Assembly: GCF_005774735.1 (NCBI RefSeq)
Contig: NZ_VBUM01000007.1
Coordinates: forward strand, 1-64,000
Direction of reading: 5' to 3'
Source of the DNA: Microbacterium sp. 5K110
GTDB lineage: Bacteria; Actinomycetota; Actinomycetes; Actinomycetales; Microbacteriaceae
DNA: 64,000 bases
Both the position numbers and the translations under genes were made by a program. This document shows positions 42,483 to 51,333 of the stretch, piece by piece. Under the pieces are notes generated by a model. The model worked only from the letters and a program-made list of their open reading frames with translations, was not told the origin of the DNA and ran no database searches. The stretch's first letter is position 1; every line of letters starts with the position of its first letter.

Positions 42483-43015
42483 TGGCACGTGCACAACGAC
42501 AGACCTCGCTCGACGCGCCCCGCGGTCGCACCGGGATGCTCGCCCCCCGCACCCCCCAGCCCTCGCGCGACCGGTTCGGCCGGTTCACCGAGTGGGTCGC
42601 CCGGGCGATGGGCACCCCGACGTTCCTCCTGTCGCTCACGCTGTTCTGCGTGGTGTGGATGGGGTGGAACTCCCTCATGCCCGACGAGCTGCGCTTCGAC
42701 TCCGCCGCGATCGGTTTCACCGCCCTCACCCTCGTGCTCTCGCTGCAGGCCTCCTACGCGGCGCCGCTGATCCTGCTCGCGCAGAACCGACAGGACGACC
42801 GCGACCGCGTTCAGATCGAGCAGGACCGCCAGCGCGCCGAGCGCAACCTCGCCGACACCGAGTACCTGGCCCGCGAGATCGTGGCGCTGCGGATGGCCGT
42901 GCGCGATCTGACCGACGAGGTCATCACGAAAGAGAGTCTGCGCGCCGAGCTGAAGGCCGCGCTGGAACGTCTCGACGACAGCGACGCCGCCGAACCGAAA
43001 CCGGCCGCGCCGTGA
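42482..43015 (+). CDS. DUF1003 membrane protein
   Basis: 177 residues. There are two membrane helices (TFLLSLTLFCVVWMGWNSL and FTALTLVLSLQASYAAPLIL), followed by LAQNRQDDRDRVQIEQDRQR, the signature of DUF1003, and a Glu/Arg-rich coiled-coil tail. Function is unknown. It lies between the MgtE/CBS protein and Mrp with overlaps on both sides (TGATG and GTGA), an arrangement conserved in actinobacteria; a link to metal homeostasis is inferred. Confidence 0.9.
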   Translation: MARAQRQTSLDAPRGRTGMLAPRTPQPSRDRFGRFTEWVARAMGTPTFLLSLTLFCVVWMGWNSLMPDELRFDSAAIGFTALTLVLSLQASYAAPLILLAQNRQDDRDRVQIEQDRQRAERNLADTEYLAREIVALRMAVRDLTDEVITKESLRAELKAALERLDDSDAAEPKPAAP

Positions 43016-44163
43016 CCGGGGCGGCCGCCGACCGCGTGCGCGCCGCCGTCGCCGCCGTCACGGATCCGGAGTTGCGTCGCCCGCTGGGCGAGCTCGACAT
43101 GGTGCGCGACATCACGGTGCGCGACGGCGTCGCCGAGGTGGGGATCGCGCTCACGATCGTCGGCTGCCCCGCCGCGGACCGCATCGAGCGCGACGTCCGT
43201 GCCGCCGCGGCATCCGTCGACGGGATCTCCGCCGTCGAGGTCGCCGTCGGCGTCATGTCGCCCGACGAACGTCGAGCGCTGACCGAGCGTCTGCGCGGTG
43301 GTCGCGCGGCGCGCGAGATGCCGTTCGGCCCCGGCTCCCTCACTCGGGTCATCGCCGTGACGAGCGGAAAGGGCGGCGTGGGCAAGTCGACCCTGACCGC
43401 GAACCTCGCCGTCGCCCTCGCCGCCCGCGGGCTTCGCGTGGGACTCGTGGATGCCGACGTCCACGGCTTCTCGATCCCCGGACTGCTCGGCCTGGTCGAC
43501 GCCGACGGTCTGCCCCCCGCGCCGACGCGTCTGGACGACCTCATCCTTCCTCCGGTCGCGTATGGCGTGAAGGTCATCTCGATCGGCATGTTCCTGCGCC
43601 GTCCCGGCGAGGATGCCGCCGGCGCGGTCGCGTGGCGGGGTCCGATGCTCCACCGCACGGTGCAGCAGTTCCTCACCGACGTGTACTTCGGCGATCTCGA
43701 CATCCTGCTGCTGGACATGCCCCCGGGAACCGGCGACGTCGCCATCTCGGTGGGGCAGCTGCTCCCCCACGCCGATGTGCTCGTGGTCACCACCCCGCAG
43801 GCTGCGGCCGCCGATGTCGCCGTCCGCTCGGGCCTCGTCGCCCGCCAGACCGGTCAGACCCCGGTCGGCGTCATCGAGAACATGGCCGCGATGGCGCTTC
43901 CCGATGGGACGCTGCTCGACCTGTTCGGCTCCGGCGGCGGCGAAGCCGTCGCCCGCGCGCTGTCGAGCCCCGGCGACGACGTGCCCCTGTTGGCATCCGT
44001 CCCCCTCAGCCCCGCGCTGCGCACCGGCGGCGACGACGGCCGCCCCGTGGTCATCGCCCGGCCCGACGACCCGGCGTCCGTCGCGATCGAAGCCGCCGCA
44101 GCCGCCCTCGCGGCACGCCCGCGCGGACTGTCGGGACGCGCGCTGCCGATCCGACCGCGCTGA
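43012..44163 (+). CDS. mrp: Mrp/NBP35-type P-loop iron-sulfur carrier ATPase
   Basis: 383 residues from the GTG at 43012 (overlapping the DUF1003 stop). An N-terminal MIP18-like domain (VTDPELRRPLGELDMVRDI) precedes the deviant Walker A SGKGGVGKSTLTANLAVALA, then LVDADVHGFSIPGLLG and LLLDMPPGTGDVAISV. Mrp proteins bind and transfer Fe-S clusters as homodimers. The usual CxxC after the switch region is not seen (IENMAAMALPDG stands there), as in several actinobacterial Mrp proteins, so cluster carriage is uncertain. Confidence 0.9.
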   Translation: MTGAAADRVRAAVAAVTDPELRRPLGELDMVRDITVRDGVAEVGIALTIVGCPAADRIERDVRAAAASVDGISAVEVAVGVMSPDERRALTERLRGGRAAREMPFGPGSLTRVIAVTSGKGGVGKSTLTANLAVALAARGLRVGLVDADVHGFSIPGLLGLVDADGLPPAPTRLDDLILPPVAYGVKVISIGMFLRRPGEDAAGAVAWRGPMLHRTVQQFLTDVYFGDLDILLLDMPPGTGDVAISVGQLLPHADVLVVTTPQAAAADVAVRSGLVARQTGQTPVGVIENMAAMALPDGTLLDLFGSGGGEAVARALSSPGDDVPLLASVPLSPALRTGGDDGRPVVIARPDDPASVAIEAAAAALAARPRGLSGRALPIRPR

Positions 44164-44167
44164 GTTC

Positions 44168-44539
44168 TCAGGTGGCTTCGTCGTCGAACGGCGGCGTCTC
44201 ACCGGCGACGAACGCGGGCTTCTCGGCCGAAGCCTGGGTCGCCAGTGCGGCCGCGCCGGCCGCGCGCATCGTCGCCGTGGGCGTGTCCTCGAGAAGCGCC
44301 TCGCGGATGATGCGCCGGGGGTCATACTGACGCGGGTCGAGCTTGCGCCAATCGACGTCGTCGAAATCGGGGCCCATCTCGTCGCGCATGCGGGTCTTCG
44401 CACCCTGCATGGTCTCTTTCGCGCGCTTGGTCAGACGGGCGAGACTCTCGGCGTACTTGGGCAAGCGCTCGGGGCCGATGACGAGCGCAGCGATCACACC
44501 GATCAGCAGGAGCTTCTCGATCGTGAGGCCGAAGAACAT
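44168..44539 (-). CDS. tatB: Sec-independent translocase subunit TatB
   Basis: 123 residues. A single N-terminal membrane helix (LTIEKLLLIGVIAALVIGPERLP) carries the Glu and GPERLP hinge typical of TatB, followed by an amphipathic helix (KYAESLARLTKRAKETMQGA) and a charged, partly disordered tail. It works with TatA and TatC in exporting folded proteins; those genes are not in the window. The ATG is 6 nt after TAATCT (leaderless). Convergent with mrp, 4 bp between stops. Confidence 0.9.
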   Translation of the reverse strand: MFFGLTIEKLLLIGVIAALVIGPERLPKYAESLARLTKRAKETMQGAKTRMRDEMGPDFDDVDWRKLDPRQYDPRRIIREALLEDTPTATMRAAGAAALATQASAEKPAFVAGETPPFDDEAT

Positions 44540-44610
44540 GAGTTCAGATTACCCGCCGCGCCTCGGACGCCCGGACCACCCTGCCGTCTAGCCTGAGCGG
44601 GGAGGTCCAC

Positions 44611-45249
44611 GTGAGCGGTTACGAAGCGAACGAGCGGTTCGTGCAGGAGTCGACGGTCGAACCCGAGCACATCGCGCGCGCCCGCGCGCACGCGCTCGAG
44701 CTCGGAGCCGCACCGATCAGCGCCGCCGTGGGCGCGCAGATCGCCGTGCTCGCCGCGTCCTCCCGCGCGCTCAATGTCGTCGAGGTCGGAACGGGCGGCG
44801 GTGTCTCGGGTCTGTGGCTCCTGCACGGCTCACCGCGGGCGACGCTGACGACGATCGACAGCGAGCCCGAACACCTCGGCGCCGCACGGGCGGCGTTCGC
44901 CGAGGCGCGGATTCCCGCGGCTCGCGCGCGTTTCATCACCGGCCGCGCGGCCGATGTTCTCCCCCGGATGAACGAAGCCTCGTACGACATCGTCCTCATC
45001 GACGCCGACGCCGAAGGCGTCATCGAATACGTCGAGCACGGTCTGCGACTCGTGCGCGCGGGCGGCACGGTTCTCGTTCCCCGCGTCCTCGCCGGCGGCG
45101 CCGTCGCCGACCCGGTGCGGCGCGACTCGGTGACGACCGCGTACCGCTCGCTGATACAAGAGGTGCAGACCTCCCCCGCCGTCTTCGGCGCGATCTCGAC
45201 CACGGGCGAAGGTCTCCTGCAGCTGACGACGGTCACCCCTCTCACCTGA
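44611..45249 (+). CDS. class I SAM-dependent O-methyltransferase
   Basis: 212 residues from a GTG with GGGGAGG 7 nt upstream. SAM-binding motifs: VVEVGTGGGVSGLWLL, LTTIDSEPEHLGAARAAF, FITGRAADVLPRM and DIVLIDADAEGVIEYV (metal and SAM site), the catechol-O-methyltransferase-like layout of actinobacterial O-methyltransferases. Substrate unknown. In mycobacteria the homologue lies near sigE, rseA, htrA and tatB; here it stands 71 bp from tatB, divergent, with none of the other three genes between. Confidence 0.9.
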   Translation: MSGYEANERFVQESTVEPEHIARARAHALELGAAPISAAVGAQIAVLAASSRALNVVEVGTGGGVSGLWLLHGSPRATLTTIDSEPEHLGAARAAFAEARIPAARARFITGRAADVLPRMNEASYDIVLIDADAEGVIEYVEHGLRLVRAGGTVLVPRVLAGGAVADPVRRDSVTTAYRSLIQEVQTSPAVFGAISTTGEGLLQLTTVTPLT

Positions 45250-45280
45250 TCGGGCGGGCGCCATCACCCTTGGCGAACGG

Positions 45281-45313
45281 CGAAGGCCGGTCCCCCGTGG
45301 GAACCGGCCTTCG
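45281..45313. terminator. bidirectional hairpin between the O-methyltransferase and DUF3117 genes
   Basis: A perfect 10-bp stem (CGAAGGCCGG with CCGGCCTTCG) is extended by T-A and CCC-GGG past one bulged A. It lies between the convergent stops at 45249 and 45325. Confidence 0.8.
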
Positions 45314-45324
45314 GACACGATGCG

Positions 45325-45498
45325 TCAGGCTGCGCCGACGACACCGCCGAGCACGTCGTAGAGTTCCTTGGCTTCGGCGTCGTTCACCGACACCACCAGG
45401 CGTCCGCCGCCTTCGAGCGGAACACGCACGATGATGAGCCGGCCCTCCTTCACGGCCTCCATAGGTCCGTCACCGGTACGCGGCTTCATGGCTGCCAT
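45325..45498 (-). CDS. DUF3117 small conserved actinobacterial protein
   Basis: 57 residues: MAAMKPRTGDGPMEAVKEG, then RLIIVRVPLEGGGRLVVSV, then NDAEAKELYDVLGGVVGAA. This is the almost invariant DUF3117 protein found across Actinobacteria; function unknown, presumably cytosolic. The upstream region has a purine-rich AAAAGGGGG before the ATG. A second in-frame ATG at codon 4 is an alternative start. Convergent with the methyltransferase gene across a terminator. Confidence 0.92.
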   Translation of the reverse strand: MAAMKPRTGDGPMEAVKEGRLIIVRVPLEGGGRLVVSVNDAEAKELYDVLGGVVGAA

Positions 45499-45593
45499 CG
45501 CGGCCCCCTTTTCGTCGTTGGTCTATGGAGTAGTTTAGTCGGTCCGCCGGGCGACCTGACGGGACGCGCGCCCGCGACGTCCGTCACGCACGG

Positions 45594-46820
45594 TCACGGA
45601 ATCTGCCAGTACGTGTTCCCGAGCCCGTACATGTTGTAGATCCACCACCATTGACCGAGCAACGCCGCCCCCAGAACGGTCACGCGCCACGCGCGCGAAC
45701 GCGGGACGGCCACCGCTCCCCAGAGGGGCGAGATCGGCAGCAGCAGCCGGAAGATGCTCGACTGCGGGAAGAACACGAGCAGCAGGTAGAGCAGATAGCT
45801 CGCCGACCAGAGGCGGATCTCCACGCCGAGACGTTTCACCTGGGGGGCGAACAGCAGAACGGCAGCGACGCCGAGGACGAGCAGCACGAGAGCGGCGTAT
45901 CCCACGGCGGCGCCGAGGCCCCACTGCGTGAACCAGAACCCCGCGGCCTGGACCCACCCCTCGACCGGGACGAAGTGTCCGCTCGTGTCGCCGATCCAGT
46001 TGCGGCGCCAGGCCAGTTCCGTCGCGAGGTAGGCACCGGGATCCCCCGTGACCACGGCGGCGATCGCTTGCCACACGAACCCGACCACGACCGCCAGCGC
46101 CGCCACGCCGACGAGGTGCGCCATGTCTCGCAGAGGCAGCGGATCCACCCGTCGGCGAAGGAACCGATGGATGCCGTACAGGCCGACGAAGAGCGCGAAG
46201 GCCAGGATGCCGGGACGTGTGAAGCCCATCGCCGGCACCAGGAGATACAGCCATCCCCACTGTCGCAGCTGCACGCAGCGCAGGGCGAGGAAGAGCAGGA
46301 AGAGGAAGAGCGCTTCGGCGTAGCCGACCTGGAACAACGCCGCCAGCGGCCCGCAGGCGAAGAACGCGACCGCCCACGTCGCAGCGGCGTCGCCGATGCG
46401 GTCGCGGAGGAGGCCGTGCAGCATCACGCTCGCCCCGAAGCCCGAGACGAGCGAGATCACGACGGCGCCGGCTCCCCACGACCCCAGCAGCGCACCGAGC
46501 CCCGCCGACAGGTAGGCGTAGACGGGCATGAACGCCCACGCGTTCTCGGCCACGCCGCCCTGCGGGGTGAGCGGTAGATCGGCCGGGTAGCCGGATACCG
46601 CCGCCAACCAGTACCACTGCGCGTCCCACCCGAGAGCGAGTTCGCCGAGCGACGGGGCGACGCCGTACCGAGAAGCCGGTCCCGACAGCGCGGCGGCGAT
46701 GAGGAAGAACCCCGTCGTGACCAGTCGCGCCGCCACGTAGATGACGGCGATACGGGCCACCACCGGTCCGCGCGGCCACACGGTGCGCGCCGGCACCGAG
46801 GTGGCCGCCGGCGAACTCAC
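45594..46820 (-). CDS. PIG-V-like membrane mannosyltransferase
   Basis: 408 residues from the GTG at 46820, which overlaps the dapE stop (GTGA). About ten hydrophobic helices are present, with the luminal/extracellular acidic motif LGWDAQWYWLAAVSGYP early in the protein, as in GT-C glycosyltransferases of the PIG-V (GPI mannosyltransferase 2) family. These use polyprenyl-phosphate mannose outside the membrane. Acceptor unknown; cell-wall glycolipid or protein mannosylation is plausible in Actinobacteria. Coupling to dapE is probably an operon effect. Confidence 0.82.
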   Translation of the reverse strand: MSSPAATSVPARTVWPRGPVVARIAVIYVAARLVTTGFFLIAAALSGPASRYGVAPSLGELALGWDAQWYWLAAVSGYPADLPLTPQGGVAENAWAFMPVYAYLSAGLGALLGSWGAGAVVISLVSGFGASVMLHGLLRDRIGDAAATWAVAFFACGPLAALFQVGYAEALFLFLLFLALRCVQLRQWGWLYLLVPAMGFTRPGILAFALFVGLYGIHRFLRRRVDPLPLRDMAHLVGVAALAVVVGFVWQAIAAVVTGDPGAYLATELAWRRNWIGDTSGHFVPVEGWVQAAGFWFTQWGLGAAVGYAALVLLVLGVAAVLLFAPQVKRLGVEIRLWSASYLLYLLLVFFPQSSIFRLLLPISPLWGAVAVPRSRAWRVTVLGAALLGQWWWIYNMYGLGNTYWQIP

Positions 46821-47893
46821 GACCCGGTCAGCCACGACCGGAGGCCGCGCTCGACCGCGTCGATCTGCGCCAGGGGCACGCGCTCCTCGTCGTGGTGCGC
46901 GAGGTGGGGGTCTCCCGGCCCGTAGTTGACGGCGGGGATGCCGAGAGCCGAGAAGCGGGCGACGTCGGTCCAGCCGTACTTGGGTTTCGGCGTCGCGCCG
47001 ACGGCATCCACGAACTCGCGCGCCAGGGCGGCGTCCAGACCCGGACGCGCCCCCCCGGCGACGTCGACGATCTCGACGTCGAAACCGGTGAACACGTCGC
47101 GGACGACCCGCTCTGCGGCCGCCGCGTCGCGGCTCGGCGCGAAGCGGTAGTTGACCTCGACCTCGCACGCGTCGGGGATGACGTTGCCGGCCACACCCCC
47201 GGTGATGCGGACGGCGTTCAGACCCTCGCGGTAGACGAGACCCTCGACCTCGATCTCGCGGGCCCGGTACTCCGCCAGCCGGGCCAGGACAGGAGCTGCC
47301 TTGTGGATGGCGTTCTCACCGATCCACGAGCGGGCGCTGTGGGCTCGCACCCCCGTCGTGCGGACGAGCGCACGCAGGGTGCCGTTGCAGCCGCCCTCGA
47401 CCTCACCGTTGCTCGGTTCGCCGAGGATCGCGAAGTCGCCCGCGAACAGATCAGGGCGATTCCGCGAAAGTCGGCCGAGGCCGTTCAGCGCCGAGTCGAC
47501 CTCTTCGTGGTCGTACCACATCCAGGTGATGTCGACCGGAGGAGCCGTGAGCTCGACCGCGAGCTTGAGCTGCACGGCGACGCCCGCCTTCATGTCGACG
47601 GTGCCCCGTCCCCACAGGAACGGTTCGCCGTCGATCTCGATGTCGCGCGTGGGCAGGTTGTCGTTGATCGGCACGGTGTCGATGTGCCCGGCGATCACGA
47701 CGCGCCGCGACCTCCCGAGCGACGTGCGGGCGACGACCGTGTCGCCATCGCGGATCACCTCGAGGTGGGCGTGACCGGAGACGGCAGCCTCGATGGCATC
47801 CGCCAGCGGGGTCTCGTCGCCGGAGACGCTGGCGATGTCGCAGATCGCCCGAGTGATCTCGACGGAGGACGCGGTCAAGTCGAGCGTGGGCAT
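46817..47893 (-). CDS. dapE: succinyl-diaminopimelate desuccinylase
   Basis: 358 residues from the ATG at 47893; GGAGG is directly upstream, and TAGGAT also lies 7 nt before it, so the mRNA may be leadered or leaderless. An M20-family dizinc hydrolase giving LL-diaminopimelate for lysine and peptidoglycan. Ligands: His and Asp in VVIAGHIDTVPIN, Asp in WGRGTVDMKAGVA, the Glu pair in WYDHEEVDS, and His in HLAHHDEERV. The dimerisation domain lies at about 170-280. Divergent from dapD by 49 bp. Confidence 0.94.
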   Translation of the reverse strand: MPTLDLTASSVEITRAICDIASVSGDETPLADAIEAAVSGHAHLEVIRDGDTVVARTSLGRSRRVVIAGHIDTVPINDNLPTRDIEIDGEPFLWGRGTVDMKAGVAVQLKLAVELTAPPVDITWMWYDHEEVDSALNGLGRLSRNRPDLFAGDFAILGEPSNGEVEGGCNGTLRALVRTTGVRAHSARSWIGENAIHKAAPVLARLAEYRAREIEVEGLVYREGLNAVRITGGVAGNVIPDACEVEVNYRFAPSRDAAAAERVVRDVFTGFDVEIVDVAGGARPGLDAALAREFVDAVGATPKPKYGWTDVARFSALGIPAVNYGPGDPHLAHHDEERVPLAQIDAVERGLRSWLTGS

Positions 47894-47942
47894 GCCTCCG
47901 ATCCTACCCAGCGCGCCTCCGGCGCCCCGATAGCCTGTCAGA

Positions 47943-48857
47943 GTGACGAACGAACGACAGATCACCGGTACCGGCCTCTCGACCATCGCCTCCGACGGGA
48001 CGGTCCTGGACGCGTGGTTCCCCGCTCCCGCCCTCGGCACCACGGATTCCGGTGCCGATCACGGCCTCGACGCCCTCGCCGGGAGCGACGAGCGCCGCGC
48101 CGTGCGGATCGAGGTCGTGACGCTCACGATCGACGTGGATGCCGCACCGGCCTCTACCGTCGACGCCTACCTGCGCCTGCAGGCGCTGTCGCACCGACTC
48201 GTCCGGCCCAACGAGATCTCTCTCGACGGCATCTTCGGCCACCTGCCCAACGTCGCGTGGACCAACGCCGGCCCGATGCACCCCGACGATGCCACGCGGC
48301 TGCGCCCGGCGCTGCTGCGCCACGGCATCCAGATCCAGGGTCTGGACAAGTTCCCGCGTCTCCTCGACTACGTCACCCCCGCCGGTGTCCGCATCGCCGA
48401 CGCGTCGCGCGTGCGTCTGGGCGCGTACCTCTCCCCCGGCACGACGGTGATGCACGAGGGCTTCGTGAACTTCAACGCCGGCACGCTAGGGGCCTCGATG
48501 ATCGAGGGGCGCGTGTCGCAGGGCGTCGTGATCGGGGACGGGAGCGACATCGGCGGCGGCGCCTCGATCATGGGCACCCTCTCGGGCGGCGGCACCCACC
48601 GCGTCTCGATCGGCGCCCGGACCCTCCTCGGCGCCAACGCCGGCATCGGAATTTCCCTGGGCGACGACTGCGTCGTCGAGGCGGGCCTCTACGTCACCGC
48701 CGGCACGAAGGTGCAGGTCGGCGACGGGACGGTGAAGGCCGGCGAGCTGTCGGGCCGCAACGGCATCCTGTTCCGTCGCAATTCGCTCACCGGCGCCGTC
48801 GAGGCCTCGGCGCGTGCGGGCGTCGGCGTCACGCTGAACGAAGCGCTGCACGCCTGA
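47943..48857 (+). CDS. dapD: tetrahydrodipicolinate N-succinyltransferase
   Basis: 304 residues from a GTG 6 nt after TAGCCT (leaderless). It succinylates tetrahydrodipicolinate in the lysine/DAP pathway. The C-terminal half is a left-handed beta-helix: [60 protein letters not shown] and [19 protein letters not shown]. The N-terminal half has the actinobacterial DapD layout. It shares the short divergent control region with dapE; a long palindrome follows the gene. Confidence 0.94.
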   Translation: MTNERQITGTGLSTIASDGTVLDAWFPAPALGTTDSGADHGLDALAGSDERRAVRIEVVTLTIDVDAAPASTVDAYLRLQALSHRLVRPNEISLDGIFGHLPNVAWTNAGPMHPDDATRLRPALLRHGIQIQGLDKFPRLLDYVTPAGVRIADASRVRLGAYLSPGTTVMHEGFVNFNAGTLGASMIEGRVSQGVVIGDGSDIGGGASIMGTLSGGGTHRVSIGARTLLGANAGIGISLGDDCVVEAGLYVTAGTKVQVGDGTVKAGELSGRNGILFRRNSLTGAVEASARAGVGVTLNEALHA

Positions 48858-48873
48858 CGCTTCCCTCCGGGCT

Positions 48874-48938
48874 GAGAAACGCTCTCTGCACTGAGAAACG
48901 CGCGCAGCGAGCGTTTCTCCCTGCGGCGAGCGTTTCTC
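48874..48938. repeat. 65-bp palindromic repeat of GAGAAACGC units after dapD
   Basis: GAGAAACGC occurs at 48874 and 48893, and its inverse GCGTTTCTC at 48911 and 48930; both pairs have exactly 19-bp spacing. The two ~30-bp halves are imperfect reverse complements around a 5-bp centre, so the RNA would fold into one long hairpin. It starts 17 bp after the dapD stop and may terminate dapD, but its structure is unlike the other terminators in the window. Confidence 0.85.
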
Positions 48939-48968
48939 GCGCTCCGCCGGGCCACCGCACACGCGAAA

Positions 48969-48998
48969 CGCCCCGCCCCTCGCAAGAGGGACGGGGCG
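48969..48998. terminator. hairpin terminator of citrate synthase
   Basis: CGCCCCGCCCCTC pairs with GAGGGACGGGGCG across a GCAA tetraloop, with one mismatch. It lies 13 bp past the gltA stop on the minus strand. Confidence 0.8.
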
Positions 48999-49010
48999 TG
49001 TACGCGGGGG

Positions 49011-50309
49011 TCAGCGCGCGCCGGGGTAGTCGCGCTGGGCGGCCCCTGTGTACAGCTGCTGCGGGCGGCCGATCTTCGTCTGCGGGTCGGTGATGGCCTC
49101 GCGCCACTGTGCGAGCCAGCCCGGCAGACGGCCGATCGCGAAGAGCACGGTGAACATGCGCGTCGGGAAGCCCATCGCCTTGTAGATGACGCCGGTGTAG
49201 AAGTCGACGTTGGGGTACAGACGACGCTCCTTGAAGTAGTCGTCCTGCAGGGCGATCTGCTCGAGCTCCTTGGCGAGGTCGAGCAGCGGGTCGCTGACGC
49301 CGAGGGCCTCGAGGACCTCGTCGGCCGCCTCTTTCACGAGCTTCGCGCGGGGGTCGTAGTTCTTGTAGACCCGGTGCCCGAAGCCCATGAGCTTGACGCC
49401 CTGCTCCTTGTTCTTCACCCGCTCGACGAAGCGCTCGACGCTCTCGCCCGAGTCGCGGATGCGGCCGAGCATCTGCAGCACGGCCTCGTTGGCGCCGCCG
49501 TGGAGCGGGCCCGAGAGCGCCTGGATGCCGGCGGAGATCGACGCGAACTGGTTGGCGCCGGTGGAGCCGACGAGGCGAACGGTCGAGGTGGAGGCGTTCT
49601 GCTCGTGGTCTTCGTGCAGCATGAGCAGCAGGTCGAGCGCCTTCGTCATGACCGGGTTGATCTGGTAGATCTCGCTGAGCACACCGAAGTTGAGCTTGAG
49701 GAAGTTGTCGACGAACCCGAGCGAGTTGTCGGGGTACAGGAACGCCTGCCCGATGCTCTTCTTGTGCGCGTACGCGGCGATGACGGGGAGCTTCGCGAGC
49801 ATCCGCACCGTGTTCAGCTCGACGTGCTCGGGGTTGTGCGGGTCGGACTCCGACTCGTAGTAGGTCGAGAGCGCGGCCGTCGCGGCCGACAGCACCGACA
49901 TGGGGTGCGCGGTCGGCGGGAGCGAGGAGAAGAAGCGCTTGAGGTCTTCGTGCAGCAGGGTGTGGCGGCGGATGCGCTCGTCGAACGCCGCCAGCTCGGA
50001 TGCCGAGGGGAGCTCGCCGTAGATGAGCAGCCACGCCACCTCGAGGTAGGTGCTGTTCTTCGCGAGCTGCTCGATCGGGTAGCCGCGGTAGCGGAGGATG
50101 CCCTGGTCACCGTCGATGAAGGTGATGTCGGACTTCGTCGACGCCGTGTTGACGAAACCGTAGTCGAGCGTGGTGTGACCGGTCTGCTTCGTCAGCGACA
50201 CGATGTCGATGCTCGGCGTACCGTCGGTGCCCCGCAGGACCGGGAATTCGGCGGTGGTGCCCCCCACCGTGAGAGTGGCCTTGTCGTGCTCCGTACCCGC
50301 GTCGCTCAC
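49011..50309 (-). CDS. gltA: citrate synthase
   Basis: 432 residues from the GTG at 50309, preceded by AAGGAGG at good spacing; an upstream in-frame extension is rejected on that basis. It condenses oxaloacetate and acetyl-CoA. Catalytic residues: His in SGPLHGGANEAV, His in MGFGHRVYKNYDPRAK, and Asp in YPNVDFYTGVIYKAMGF. This is the long, type II (allosteric hexamer-like) form common in Actinobacteria. The 217 bp upstream hold its promoter region and the end of the iron-uptake operon. Confidence 0.96.
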   Translation of the reverse strand: MSDAGTEHDKATLTVGGTTAEFPVLRGTDGTPSIDIVSLTKQTGHTTLDYGFVNTASTKSDITFIDGDQGILRYRGYPIEQLAKNSTYLEVAWLLIYGELPSASELAAFDERIRRHTLLHEDLKRFFSSLPPTAHPMSVLSAATAALSTYYESESDPHNPEHVELNTVRMLAKLPVIAAYAHKKSIGQAFLYPDNSLGFVDNFLKLNFGVLSEIYQINPVMTKALDLLLMLHEDHEQNASTSTVRLVGSTGANQFASISAGIQALSGPLHGGANEAVLQMLGRIRDSGESVERFVERVKNKEQGVKLMGFGHRVYKNYDPRAKLVKEAADEVLEALGVSDPLLDLAKELEQIALQDDYFKERRLYPNVDFYTGVIYKAMGFPTRMFTVLFAIGRLPGWLAQWREAITDPQTKIGRPQQLYTGAAQRDYPGAR

Positions 50310-50497
50310 CGCGCCTCCTTGCGATTTCTGGTCGCCCGTGTGGTCGGACCGTAGGAGCACCCGGCCCCCACGGCCTTCTCGGTCGAACTCCGCCTGCGCG
50401 ATTCCCGACACGGCACGCGGCGGAGGGTGGCCCGCACACAGTGCCCTTACAGCCTAGTAGGGCCGGCGACGTACAGATGACATCGCCAAAGGATGCC

Positions 50498-50513
50498 CCC
50501 TCCGGATGGAGGG
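50498..50513. terminator. short hairpin at the end of the iron-uptake operon
   Basis: CCCTCC-GGAT-GGAGGG, a perfect 6-bp stem, lies 14 bp past the stop of the ATP-binding protein gene. It is short, so termination strength is uncertain. Confidence 0.45.
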
Positions 50514-50526
50514 ATCCTCCTGAGCC

Positions 50527-51333
50527 TCAGGCGCGCCGCCGCGGCACCACGAGCGGCGTCGCCGTCTCGGGGTCCGGGATGATGCGACACGGGAGGTCGA
50601 ACACCTCCTCCACCGCGGTCTCGGTCAGCACCTCGCCCGGCGCACCGTCGAGCACGACGCGGCCGTCCTTCAACGCGATCAGACGGTCCGCGTATCGCGC
50701 CGCCTGGTTCAGATCGTGGAGCACGGCGATGATCGTGCGTCCCCGATCGCGGTGGATCCGGGCGAAGAGGTCGAGGGCGTCGATCTGATGGGCGATGTCG
50801 AGGTAGGTCGTCGGCTCGTCCAGCAACAGCGTGTGCGTGTCCTGAGCGAGCGCCATCGCAAGCCACACCCGCTGTCGCTGGCCACCCGACAGCGCATCGA
50901 CGTCGCGATCGGCGAGAGCGCTCACGCCCGTGGCATCCATCGCCTCGCGCACGGCGGTCTCATCCGCGGAGGTCCACGCGGCGAAGGGCCGCCGATGGGG
51001 ATAACGGCCGCGCGCGACCAGGTCCGCCACGCGCATCCCCTCGGGAGCCGTGCTCGACTGGGGCAGCATGCCGAGCGAGCGGGCGAGCTCCCGCGGCGAC
51101 CGGTCCCGTACGTCTCTCCCGTCGAAGACCACCGAGCCCTCGGCGACCGGCAGCAGACGCCCGATCGCGCGCAGCAGCGTCGACTTGCCGCAGCCGTTGG
51201 GGCCGACGATCGCGACGAACGAACCTCGCCGGATGCCGAGCGAGAGCTCGTGCACGACGGTTCGGCCGTGGGGGTAGGTGATCGAGACGCCGTCGAGCGC
51301 GATGACCTCGTCGACGGCGGTGTCCGGCCTCAC
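50527..51333 (-). CDS. ferri-siderophore ABC importer ATP-binding protein (FecE/FepC type)
   Basis: 268 residues from the GTG at 51333 (GTGA overlap with the SIP gene). Walker A GPNGCGKSTLLRAIG, Q-loop LGMLPQSS, signature ALSGGQRQRVWLAMALAQ, Walker B TLLLDEPTTYLD and the switch VLHDLNQAARYAD are all intact. It powers the two permeases encoded upstream in the same operon. Last gene of the five-gene transcript. Confidence 0.93.
   Translation of the reverse strand: MRPDTAVDEVIALDGVSITYPHGRTVVHELSLGIRRGSFVAIVGPNGCGKSTLLRAIGRLLPVAEGSVVFDGRDVRDRSPRELARSLGMLPQSSTAPEGMRVADLVARGRYPHRRPFAAWTSADETAVREAMDATGVSALADRDVDALSGGQRQRVWLAMALAQDTHTLLLDEPTTYLDIAHQIDALDLFARIHRDRGRTIIAVLHDLNQAARYADRLIALKDGRVVLDGAPGEVLTETAVEEVFDLPCRIIPDPETATPLVVPRRRA

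Noticed and set aside
48829-50034. 401-residue minus-strand frame overlapping citrate synthase in another frame
   Set aside because: Arg/Ala/Pro-rich frame-shifted reading of gltA; it also covers the terminator and the palindrome.
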